The notes under the pieces are model-generated. The model saw only the letters and a program-made list of their open reading frames with translations. It was not told the origin of the DNA and made no database searches. 13,615 nucleotides of DNA from NCBI GenBank assembly GCA_036495525.1, contig DASXMR010000061.1:1-13615 (forward strand). The letters run 5' to 3'. Position numbers and translations under genes: made by a program. This DNA is from DASXMR01 sp036495525 (GTDB taxonomy: Bacteria > Actinomycetota > Actinomycetes > Streptosporangiales > Streptosporangiaceae). The stretch's first letter is position 1, and each line of letters opens with the position of its first letter. This document shows, one piece after another, positions 5,920 to 12,144 of this stretch.

Positions 5920-6939
5920 TCAGCTGGCGCGGTAGGCGCGGGCGGCCTCGCGCAGAGCTGCGTGGGTCCCGCGCATGACTTCCCGGCCGCCGGGCAGCCA
6001 CTGCTTGCGCAGCTTCGCCACCGAGGTGTAGTTCGTGTCGCAGACGTTCGCCAGCGGCGACTCGGCCGCCTGGCTCACGAACTGATAGGCGTCCATCGCG
6101 GACAAGCCGTGCTCCTGCGCCACCCACTGCACGAGGTCAAGCTGGGCGATCCGGAACGCGTCCTCCAGCGGCCTGGCCGAGCCGGTGGACATGATGTAGG
6201 TGTCGGACTCGATCCGCGGCCAGGGCGTCGCCACGCCCTTGAGCAGCTCCACGATGATGACCGTGTTCATCGCGCATTCCACTGCCACCCCGCAGGTCTC
6301 CCCCTCGCCCTGGCGGGCGTGGCCGTCGCCCAGCGACAGCAGCCCGCCTTCTACATTGACGCCCAGGTAGCAGGTCACGCCCGCCTGCATCTCAGGCGTG
6401 TCCATGTTGCCGCCGAAGGCATCGGGGACCAGCGCCGAGCGCACCTCGAGATTGGCGGGCGCCACGCCTACGGTGCCGTGCATCGGGTTCATCGGCAGCT
6501 CGGCGGTGAAGTCACTGTCCCTGGCGGTGAAGCCGCAGGTCCCCCTGGTCCGGTCAAGCTCCCAGATCCACACCACCTCGGGCAGCGGATCCTGCAGCGT
6601 AGCGGTGAGGTGGGTGGAGGTCAGGGCGCCGAACAGCGGAACCGTCGTGGAGGCGGCCCAGTCCCGGCTCGGCTCGACGGAGACGAAGTGAACGGCCAGG
6701 GTGTCCCCGGGCTGCGCGCCATCGACGTAGAAAGGCCCGGTCTGCGGGTTGAGGAACGGGAACTCGCAGACTGCCGAGACCAGGTCACCGGTGCCGCGCA
6801 CCCGGCCGGCGAAGCAGTCCTCTGTCCACAGCTCGAGCACCGTGCCCGGCGTGATGCGCGCCACCGGGGCCGCTCCGCCGAACGTCCACGCGAACTGCGC
6901 CGCTTCCGGCCGGAACGACAGCACCTGCGGATCACTCAT
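5920..6939 (-). CDS. fmdA: Acetamidase/formamidase family hydrolase
   Basis: This is a 339-residue cytoplasmic enzyme of the FmdA/AmdA family, which hydrolyses formamide, acetamide or related short amides to the acid plus ammonia. Family motifs are clear and in order: FLNPQTGPFYVDGAQPGDTLAV (62-83), the MHGTVGVAP loop (153-161), GGNMDTPEMQAG (177-188), YLGVNVEGGLLSLGDGHARQGEGE (191-214), and a C-terminal YxFxSxAAESPLANVCDTNY segment. The length is normal for the family. The start is set by GGAGGA at 6946-6951, six bases before the ATG at 6939; the overlapping ATG at 6945 touches the ribosome site and cannot be used well. The reading frame stays open upstream to 7101, but that stretch is Pro/Ala-rich non-conserved sequence. 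It diverges from the ROK regulator gene, which likely controls it from the shared 270-bp region. The true substrate could be another amide. Confidence 0.92.
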   Translation of the reverse strand: MSDPQVLSFRPEAAQFAWTFGGAAPVARITPGTVLELWTEDCFAGRVRGTGDLVSAVCEFPFLNPQTGPFYVDGAQPGDTLAVHFVSVEPSRDWAASTTVPLFGALTSTHLTATLQDPLPEVVWIWELDRTRGTCGFTARDSDFTAELPMNPMHGTVGVAPANLEVRSALVPDAFGGNMDTPEMQAGVTCYLGVNVEGGLLSLGDGHARQGEGETCGVAVECAMNTVIIVELLKGVATPWPRIESDTYIMSTGSARPLEDAFRIAQLDLVQWVAQEHGLSAMDAYQFVSQAAESPLANVCDTNYTSVAKLRKQWLPGGREVMRGTHAALREAARAYRAS

Positions 6940-7053
6940 CTGCATTCCTCCAAGCTCCGTGGGCGTGCGCGCCGCACCCGCTGAGGCCGGCAGCACAACT
7001 GTGTCTGATCTTGCCGGCGGCGGCAACGGCCTGCGGCCGGCGAGCGCTGCGGC

Positions 7054-7072
7054 CGGCCTGCCGGGCAGGCCG
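7054..7072. promoter_or_regulatory. 19-bp palindrome CGGCCTGCC-G-GGCAGGCCG
   Basis: Perfect 9-base arms around a single central base, about midway between fmdA and the ROK gene. The shape suits a dimeric repressor. It is entirely GC apart from two A/T positions, so chance is harder to exclude than for the repeat at 7119-7151. Confidence 0.35.
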
Positions 7073-7118
7073 CCTGGCGGCTGGTGCGGTGCCTTCGCCA
7101 TTAGTTATTCTTCGAGCA

Positions 7119-7151
7119 GAATGCGCCAGGGAAGGGCCACCAGGCGCATTC
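7119..7151. promoter_or_regulatory. Inverted repeat GAATGCGCC-N15-GGCGCATTC at the ROK operon start
   Basis: Perfect 9-base arms with centres 24 bp apart begin right at the predicted transcription start and end one base before the ribosome site of the leader ORF. As DNA it could be a bipartite operator for the ROK protein. As RNA it would be a 5'-end hairpin next to the ribosome site. Confidence 0.5.
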
Positions 7152-7165
7152 GGAAGGGGCGGACG

Positions 7166-7213
7166 ATGGGGAAGCTGACCTGCCGCGCAGCAGGCCTGTC
7201 AGCCGCCGGGTGA
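7166..7213 (+). CDS. 15-codon leader ORF upstream of the ROK regulator
   Basis: The ORF encodes MGKLTCRAAGLSAAG. It has the best ribosome site in this part of the window: GGAAGGGG at 7152-7159, six bases before the ATG. Its TGA stop overlaps the ATG of the ROK gene by one base (TGATG), while the ROK start itself has no Shine-Dalgarno sequence. The simplest reading is that ribosomes load at this small ORF and re-start at the ROK gene, so it is a translational-coupling leader. The peptide matches nothing I recognise. An attenuation role is possible because a 9-bp inverted repeat ends directly before the ribosome site. Confidence 0.5.
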   Translation: MGKLTCRAAGLSAAG

Positions 7214-8451
7214 TGTCCGTCCTCGACCGGCCCGGCGGAAAGCGGGCACGGCAGAAAGCCAGCCTGGCGGCTGCCGCGGGAGAAGCGGACGCGGCCGTCG
7301 GGCGTACCCTCGTGCCCGCAGATGTGCGGCTGGCGAACCTGGCCAGGATTGTCAGGGAAATGCGCAGCACCGACCGGCTGTCTCGAGCCGACGTGGCCAG
7401 GCGCGCCGGGGTGTCACTGCCGACCGCGCACCGGCTTGTCTCGGACCTTGCCGTGCTTGGCCTGGTGGAGCAGCAGCGGACGGTGGCCAGCAGGACCAGG
7501 CTCGGCCGTCCGCCCGTCGTCTACAGCTTCCGTGAGGATGCGGCCCTGCTCGCCGGGATCGACGCCGGCAACGAGTGGACCAGGCTGGCGCTGACCACGC
7601 TGTCCGGGCGGATCCTCGCCGAGCGCGTGCTCGCCTCCGATCAGCTGGGCCGCGACCTCGCCGAGACGCTCGGCGCGACGGTGGCGACGCTGCTCGACTC
7701 GGCCGGCCAGCCAGCCGACCGGCTGGCTGGTGCCGCGGCGGGCGTTGCCGCCTGCGTCGACGGCCGGGGCGTGCTGCGTGACCCGCCGGTACACCAGGTC
7801 TGGGATGGACTGCCGCTGCGCGAGCGGCTCAGCGATCGGCTCGGCTGCGAGGTTGCCGTCGCCCAGGACGATCACCTGTCGTCGATAGCCGAGAGCAGCG
7901 AACGCGGTACCTTCCCCGGCGCTACCTCGCTGCTCGTGCTGGAGATCGGCCGCGGCATCGGGGCCGGGATGACCATCGACGGCAAGCAGGTGGCTGGCGC
8001 CCGCGGCCGGTTCGGCCGGATCGCGGGCTGGCCAGTCACCGACCCGGTCAGCGGGCAGCCAAGCACACTCGGCGACAGCCTGGTCAGCCATGGGCTCGCC
8101 CGCCAGTATCAGGCCAGGGGCGGAACCGCTCCGGTCACCGACGGCGCCGGGCTTGCGGACGCCGCCCGGCTGGGTGATCCGCAGGCGCAGGTGGTTCTGA
8201 GCTGGGCAGCCGAGCAGATCGCGGACGTGGTGACCAGGCTGCACCGGCTTTGCGACCCGCAGGCGATCGTGATCGGCGGCGGCCTGGCCCGCGCCTACGA
8301 CCTGCTGGAACCGGAGCTCACGCGTCGGCTGGCGCACGGCGTGCTCGCTGCGCCCAGCATCCTGGGGGAACGAGCGGTCGTGCTTGGCGCCGAGATTGTC
8401 GCCGGATCGTTCGTGGAGAGCTGGCTCAGCACGCGGCTGGCCAGGGCATGA
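7213..8451 (+). CDS. ROK-family transcriptional regulator with degenerate ligand site
   Basis: This 412-residue protein has an N-terminal DNA-binding winged helix (about 40-95; LSRADVARRAGVSLPTAHRL is the helix-turn-helix) with the wing motif RLGRPPVVY. A ROK sugar-kinase-like fold follows (LLAGIDAGNEWTRLAL, LEIGRGIGAGMTIDG, AIVIGGGLARA). ROK repressors normally sense sugars. Here the usual GxHGxxGEIGH is GARGRFGRIAGW, losing the sugar-binding Glu and the zinc His, and the CxCGxxGCxE zinc motif is replaced by PVSGQPSTLGDSL. The phosphoacceptor region is QDDHLSSIAE instead of NDANAAALAE, though the Asp remains. It probably senses something other than a hexose. I chose the ATG at 7213, which overlaps the stop of the leader ORF; a GTG at 7210 adds one residue. 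It is the first large gene of an operon with the PLP enzyme and probably also controls divergent fmdA. Confidence 0.9.
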   Translation: MSVLDRPGGKRARQKASLAAAAGEADAAVGRTLVPADVRLANLARIVREMRSTDRLSRADVARRAGVSLPTAHRLVSDLAVLGLVEQQRTVASRTRLGRPPVVYSFREDAALLAGIDAGNEWTRLALTTLSGRILAERVLASDQLGRDLAETLGATVATLLDSAGQPADRLAGAAAGVAACVDGRGVLRDPPVHQVWDGLPLRERLSDRLGCEVAVAQDDHLSSIAESSERGTFPGATSLLVLEIGRGIGAGMTIDGKQVAGARGRFGRIAGWPVTDPVSGQPSTLGDSLVSHGLARQYQARGGTAPVTDGAGLADAARLGDPQAQVVLSWAAEQIADVVTRLHRLCDPQAIVIGGGLARAYDLLEPELTRRLAHGVLAAPSILGERAVVLGAEIVAGSFVESWLSTRLARA

Positions 8452-8497
8452 CCGGTTACCCGGCGGTCGGGCCGGCCGCAGGCAAGGAGTTACCGAG

Positions 8498-10012
8498 ATG
8501 GCACAGCCCGCGCGGAATCAGGAAGGCACGGCCCCCGCGGCCGGCCGGCGCGACACCGGGACGGCCGGCCGGCTGGACGCCGGGACGGCCGGCCGGCGTG
8601 ACACCCGCCAGCCGCCGGCCGGCCAGCAGCCCGTCACCGGGCAGGGTGAGGCCGGGCCAGGGCACCCTTCTGACACGCTGACGGCCGCGCGGACCGCGGC
8701 CAGGCCGGCCAGCCTCGCCGCGGCCGCGGCGACCGCGGCAGCCGCCGTGACCAGGCCGGCGGAGCCAGGTCAGCAGCCGGCTGCCAGGCAGCCGGGAGCT
8801 GAGCGACCGGCCGCGGCCGGTCCGGTGCGGGCACGGGGCCAGCAGGGCGCGGCGGCGCCGGCCGGCCCTGGCCAGCTTCCGGTCCGGCCGCCGCTCCCGC
8901 TCGACGCCAGCGTGCCGCTGCCGCTGCCGGTGAGCGACTACCGGCTTGACACCCCGGCGATGCTGGTGGACCTGGACGTGGCCGACGCCAACATCACGAA
9001 GATGGCCGCCTTCGCGGAAAGGGCTGGCTTGCGGCTGCGACCGCATATCAAGACGCACAAGAGCGTGGCGATGGCCGAGCGGCAGCTGGCGGCCGGCGCC
9101 GCCGGGCTGTGCGTGGCGACCGTCACCGAGGCGGCCGCGATGACCGCGGCCGGCATGTACGACCTGACGCTCGCCTACCCGGTGGTCGGGCGGCGCAAGC
9201 TGGAGCGGCTGGCCGGGATCTGCCGGCTGGCCGATATCACGCTGGTCACCGACTCCGAGGATGTCACCGACGGGTACCAGGAGCTGGCCAGGCAGGCTGG
9301 CCGGCCGCTGGACGTGCTGATCGAGGTGGACACCGGCATGCACCGGGTCGGCGTGCCGCCGGAGCGGGTGGTCAGGCTGGCCAGTTACCTCAGCCGGGCG
9401 GCCGGGCTGCGGTTCCGCGGGATCCTGACGCACGCGGGCCACGCGCACGATGCCGACGGGCAGCTGGGCATCGAGCGGACCGCCCGCGCCGAGGCGGCCG
9501 TGATGGGCGGGCTGCGCGCCGACCTGGAGTATGCCGGGCACGAGGTCAGCGTCGTGTCCGCCGGGTCCACGCTGACCTCGCGGTACCTGTCATCATCTGA
9601 TGGCATCACCGAGATCAGGCCTGGCACCTACGTCTACAACGACCTGCGCACGGTCGGCTGCTGGTCCTGCACGCCGGAGGAGATCGCCATCGCGATGCTC
9701 GCGACGGTCATCAGCGTGGACAGCGACCGGGTGACTGTCGACGCCGGCAACAAGACGCTCACCAGCACCAGCGTGCCGGTCTACGGCTCGGGGCACCTGG
9801 CTGGCCATCCGGACAGCGCGTTCACCAGGCTCACCGAGGAACACGGCGTGCTGTCGGTGCCCGCTGACCACAGCCTGCGGGTAGGCGACCGGGTCCGGGT
9901 GCTGCCGGTGCACGCGTGCGTGTGGTCGGACTTGCAGCCAGAGGTCTACGGCAGCCGCGGCGGCCAGGTCGTGGAGCGGATCAGGGTTGACGCCTTCCGG
10001 CACAGCCTGTAA
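8498..10012 (+). CDS. D-threonine aldolase/D-serine dehydratase-like PLP enzyme with long N-terminal extension
   Basis: Residues about 146-504 form a fold-type III PLP enzyme: an alanine-racemase-like barrel, then a beta domain. RPHIKTHKS carries the likely PLP lysine (Lys185), IEVDTGMHRVGV and GILTHAGHAH line the barrel, SAGST binds phosphate, and VHACVW gives His472 and Cys474, matching the metal-binding His-x-Cys of D-serine dehydratase and D-threonine aldolase. Expected reactions are cleavage of D-threonine-type beta-hydroxy amino acids to glycine and an aldehyde, or dehydration of D-serine. Residues 1-145 are low-complexity Ala/Pro/Gly/Arg/Gln sequence not found in ordinary members. This extension appears to be translated: AAGGAG lies eight bases before the ATG at 8498, and no such site precedes the conserved domain. 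The gap to the ROK gene is 46 bp, so it is in the same operon. The extension may be disordered; it has no signal-peptide shape. Confidence 0.9.
   Translation: MAQPARNQEGTAPAAGRRDTGTAGRLDAGTAGRRDTRQPPAGQQPVTGQGEAGPGHPSDTLTAARTAARPASLAAAAATAAAAVTRPAEPGQQPAARQPGAERPAAAGPVRARGQQGAAAPAGPGQLPVRPPLPLDASVPLPLPVSDYRLDTPAMLVDLDVADANITKMAAFAERAGLRLRPHIKTHKSVAMAERQLAAGAAGLCVATVTEAAAMTAAGMYDLTLAYPVVGRRKLERLAGICRLADITLVTDSEDVTDGYQELARQAGRPLDVLIEVDTGMHRVGVPPERVVRLASYLSRAAGLRFRGILTHAGHAHDADGQLGIERTARAEAAVMGGLRADLEYAGHEVSVVSAGSTLTSRYLSSSDGITEIRPGTYVYNDLRTVGCWSCTPEEIAIAMLATVISVDSDRVTVDAGNKTLTSTSVPVYGSGHLAGHPDSAFTRLTEEHGVLSVPADHSLRVGDRVRVLPVHACVWSDLQPEVYGSRGGQVVERIRVDAFRHSL
8538..8609 (+). repeat. Three tandem 24-bp units inside the PLP-enzyme gene
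   Basis: Units begin at 8538, 8562 and 8586. Each starts CGGCCGGCCGGC and encodes eight residues: AGRRDTGT, AGRLDAGT, AGRRDTRQ. The third unit is degenerate at its end. The in-frame period shows that the low-complexity extension grew at least partly by tandem duplication. Confidence 0.8.
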
Positions 10013-10106
10013 GCAGTCGCCCGCTCACCGCGCCAGTAAGGCGTGCTGACGGCGGTCCAGGCGCCGGGCCGGCACCCGCCATTCCTCGTCAGGCCGCAAG
10101 ACGGCA

Positions 10107-10162
10107 GCTGCCCCGGCAGAGCCTGCACTCCGCCGGGGCAGCGTGAGCTGAGCTGGCTCAGC
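10107..10162. terminator. Double-hairpin terminator between convergent genes
   Basis: GCTGCCCCGGC (10107-10117) pairs perfectly with GCCGGGGCAGC (10132-10142) around a 14-base loop. Immediately after comes a second hairpin, GCTGAGC-TG-GCTCAGC (10147-10162). They lie between the 3' ends of the PLP-enzyme gene (plus) and the phosphoesterase gene (minus), so they probably stop both transcripts. The rest of the 158-bp gap shows nothing else. Confidence 0.75.
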
Positions 10163-10170
10163 CCGCCGTG

Positions 10171-11889
10171 CTACTTGCCGTGGTGCTTATGCGACTTGAC
10201 CTTGCCGATCACCTCGCCGGTGACCGAGTCAAGCAGCAGCGCCTTGTCGTTCGGCCGCTGGCGGAAGTTGAACAGCCCGCCAGGACCGTCGATGCTGCCG
10301 GCCACCTCGTCGAACGAGCCGTGGCCGATCTGCTTGCCCTTCAGCCAGTTGTCTTCGATGAACGTGATGACCGAGGACTGGTCAAGCACCTTGTGGCCGA
10401 CGAAGTTCTGCTTCGCCCACGGGGAGATGACCAGGAACGGCAGCCGCGGACCGTAACCACACCGGTCGTTGAAATTGCCCAGCGAGATCGACGCGGCCAT
10501 GCACTGGGCCTGGTCCTGCGCCGGGTCGTTCGAGCCGTTCACTGTCGGCGAGGACTGGTGGTCGTACCAGCCGTCCGAGTCATCGTAGGTGACGATGATC
10601 GCGGTCGACTTCCAGTCCTTCGACAGCTCGATCTGGTTGATGGTGTTGACCAGGAAGTGCTGCTCGTCCAGCGGATCGGAGTTCGCAGCGTGGCCATTCT
10701 GGTACGCCGGCGGCTTGAGGAAGCTGACCGCTGGCATGTTGCCCTTCTTCAGCGTCTGGAAGAAGTCGGTGATGTCGTACTGGTGGTTGGCCTGGTCGGT
10801 GCGCCCGATCTCCTTCTCCGAGGTCGGAGGCAGGTGAGCCGGGTTCGCCGTCGAGGCGTACAGCTGGAACGGCTCGTGGTGCGGGACGTAGTCCGAAACC
10901 GGGATGCCGCCGATGTTGTTGTGGGTGGCGCCGCAGATCGCGTTGCCGTTGCTGCCGGTGCCGGTCGGCGCGAAGCCGCCCTGGAACCAGCCCCAGGTGA
11001 TGTGCTTGGCGTTCAGCAGGTCACCGATGTTTTTGCCGGTCAGCACGCCCACCGGGTTGGTGGAAGTGTGGCTGTTGTCGGAGCACTGGTCGAAGGCCGG
11101 GTCGATGTCACCGAACAGCGTGCCCAGGCCCTGGCTGTTGACCGAGCCGATGGCGCCAGGGTCACTGACCGGGGCACCAGTCGTCGGGTTCACGGCCATG
11201 GCGCCGCTGTCGTTCCCGGACATCACGTTGACAGCACCGGGAGTCGACGGGCCGTAGTTAGTGTCGTACATGTTGTCGCTCATGGCGTAGTGCTGCGCGT
11301 AATTCCACAGCCCGGTGACGGTGTTGCCGTCGTAGTAGTCCATGACGAGACCCGGCTGGCCGAAGAGGATCGGCTGGCCGGTGCAGGTGTCGTGGTCGGT
11401 GAACTGGACGAACTTGTCCATCTTCCCGCCATCGGCGGCCTGCTGCTCTGGACCGTAGCTGTGGTTCTGGTCGCAGGTCAGCGCCTCAGAGGGAGTCAGG
11501 CGCTGCGGGTTGAAGCTGTTCGGGTTGCTGCTCAGCAGCGCCGGCGTCAGCCCGTTGACCGTCGGCGTGCCCTTCTTGGCGTGGAAGGGCGAGCCGTCGG
11601 TGTTCGCCGCGTTCGGGTAGGTGCCGAAGTAGTGGTCGAACGAGACGTTCTCGTCGAAGATGACCACTACGTGCTTGATCGGCGTGGCGGTGTGCGGCGT
11701 GAGGTAGGCACTCGCCGGCACGGTCTTGGGGACCGGCACCGAGCCCGGCGTGTTCGCCGGTGCCCTCGTGCTGGCCATGGACACCGTGCTCACCGTCAGG
11801 CTGGCACCGAGCACGACTGCCGCGCCCGCGATCACATACGGGTTACGCCACGTCGATTTAGACCTCCAGAAGCTGAGGCCTTGGCCCAT
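10171..11889 (-). CDS. Secreted or membrane-anchored phosphoesterase, phospholipase C/acid phosphatase family
   Basis: This is a 572-residue protein of the phosphoesterase family that includes bacterial phospholipase C and AcpA-type acid phosphatases. The motifs are HVVVIFDENVSFDHYFGTYP (73-92; Glu80-Asn81 bind metal), NYGPSTPGAVNVMSG (211-225; Ser215 or Thr216 as nucleophile, in the place of GPTxPNR), a VPHHEPF segment (335-341), DDSDGWYDH (436-444) and RLPFLVISPWAK (482-493). It should hydrolyse phosphate esters or phospholipid head groups outside the membrane. The N-terminus has a hydrophobic stretch at about 17-37 preceded by basic residues but no twin arginine, unlike many family members that use Tat, and no lipobox; it may be an uncleaved anchor. 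The ATG has AGGAGG five bases upstream. Its base composition is visibly less GC-rich, with many Asn, Thr and Lys codons. The C-terminus is a basic His/Lys tail. Confidence 0.9.
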   Translation of the reverse strand: MGQGLSFWRSKSTWRNPYVIAGAAVVLGASLTVSTVSMASTRAPANTPGSVPVPKTVPASAYLTPHTATPIKHVVVIFDENVSFDHYFGTYPNAANTDGSPFHAKKGTPTVNGLTPALLSSNPNSFNPQRLTPSEALTCDQNHSYGPEQQAADGGKMDKFVQFTDHDTCTGQPILFGQPGLVMDYYDGNTVTGLWNYAQHYAMSDNMYDTNYGPSTPGAVNVMSGNDSGAMAVNPTTGAPVSDPGAIGSVNSQGLGTLFGDIDPAFDQCSDNSHTSTNPVGVLTGKNIGDLLNAKHITWGWFQGGFAPTGTGSNGNAICGATHNNIGGIPVSDYVPHHEPFQLYASTANPAHLPPTSEKEIGRTDQANHQYDITDFFQTLKKGNMPAVSFLKPPAYQNGHAANSDPLDEQHFLVNTINQIELSKDWKSTAIIVTYDDSDGWYDHQSSPTVNGSNDPAQDQAQCMAASISLGNFNDRCGYGPRLPFLVISPWAKQNFVGHKVLDQSSVITFIEDNWLKGKQIGHGSFDEVAGSIDGPGGLFNFRQRPNDKALLLDSVTGEVIGKVKSHKHHGK

Positions 11890-12144
11890 TTCATCCTCCT
11901 GTCTTTGCCAAGCTCACCAGTGGTGCGCCTGCTGCCGGTCCTGCGACTGCAGGCGCCGGCAACGGGGATCACCGCCGGCAGCGGGACGCCGGGATAACCT
12001 TGTCGTAAAGGCGCTACCAGCCTGCATCGGCAAGCTGGCGGAAAAGGAAACAGATGGCGACGGGCAAATGGGGCGCGCTGCCGGGCGACAGCCGCACGCG
12101 GTGACTGCACAGCCCGCCGCGCGCGATATCAGGATGGTCACCGG
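11890..12144. other. 255-bp intergenic region between efeB and the phosphoesterase gene
   Basis: The stretch carries the ribosome site of the phosphoesterase gene and probably its promoter. The size argues that it is transcribed separately from efeB. Small inverted repeats are present (CCTGC-gact-GCAGG near 11939-11952, and the palindrome TCACGTGA over the efeB stop), but no convincing terminator or -10/-35 pair. No credible ORF is seen. Confidence 0.4.

Larger units (their letters stand above)
6940..7165. promoter_or_regulatory. Divergent regulatory region between fmdA and the ROK operon
   Basis: This region must hold the promoters of both fmdA (minus) and the ROK operon (plus). An AT-rich patch at 7101-7111 includes TATTCT (7106-7111), a possible plus-strand -10 placing the transcription start near 7118. 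Two perfect 9-bp inverted repeats are listed separately. No clear -10 is seen for fmdA. Confidence 0.45.

Noticed and set aside
5869..6984. 371-codon plus-strand open frame
   Set aside because: It is antisense to fmdA, with a His/Arg/Gly-rich translation and no domain. It is also open only because of high GC.
7021..7080. Dense GCCGGC/CGGCCG repeats as a special repeat family
   Set aside because: The same short words occur across the whole window in coding and non-coding DNA, as expected from base composition and Ala/Gly/Arg codon use.
6940..7101. 54-codon N-terminal extension of fmdA
   Set aside because: The Pro/Ala-rich translation is not part of the family, and GGAGGA six bases before the ATG at 6939 fixes the internal start.
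10168..11997. 609-codon plus-strand open frame
   Set aside because: It lies antisense to the phosphoesterase gene, which has clear catalytic motifs. The translation is Val/Arg-rich with no recognisable domain, typical of a GC-rich shadow frame.
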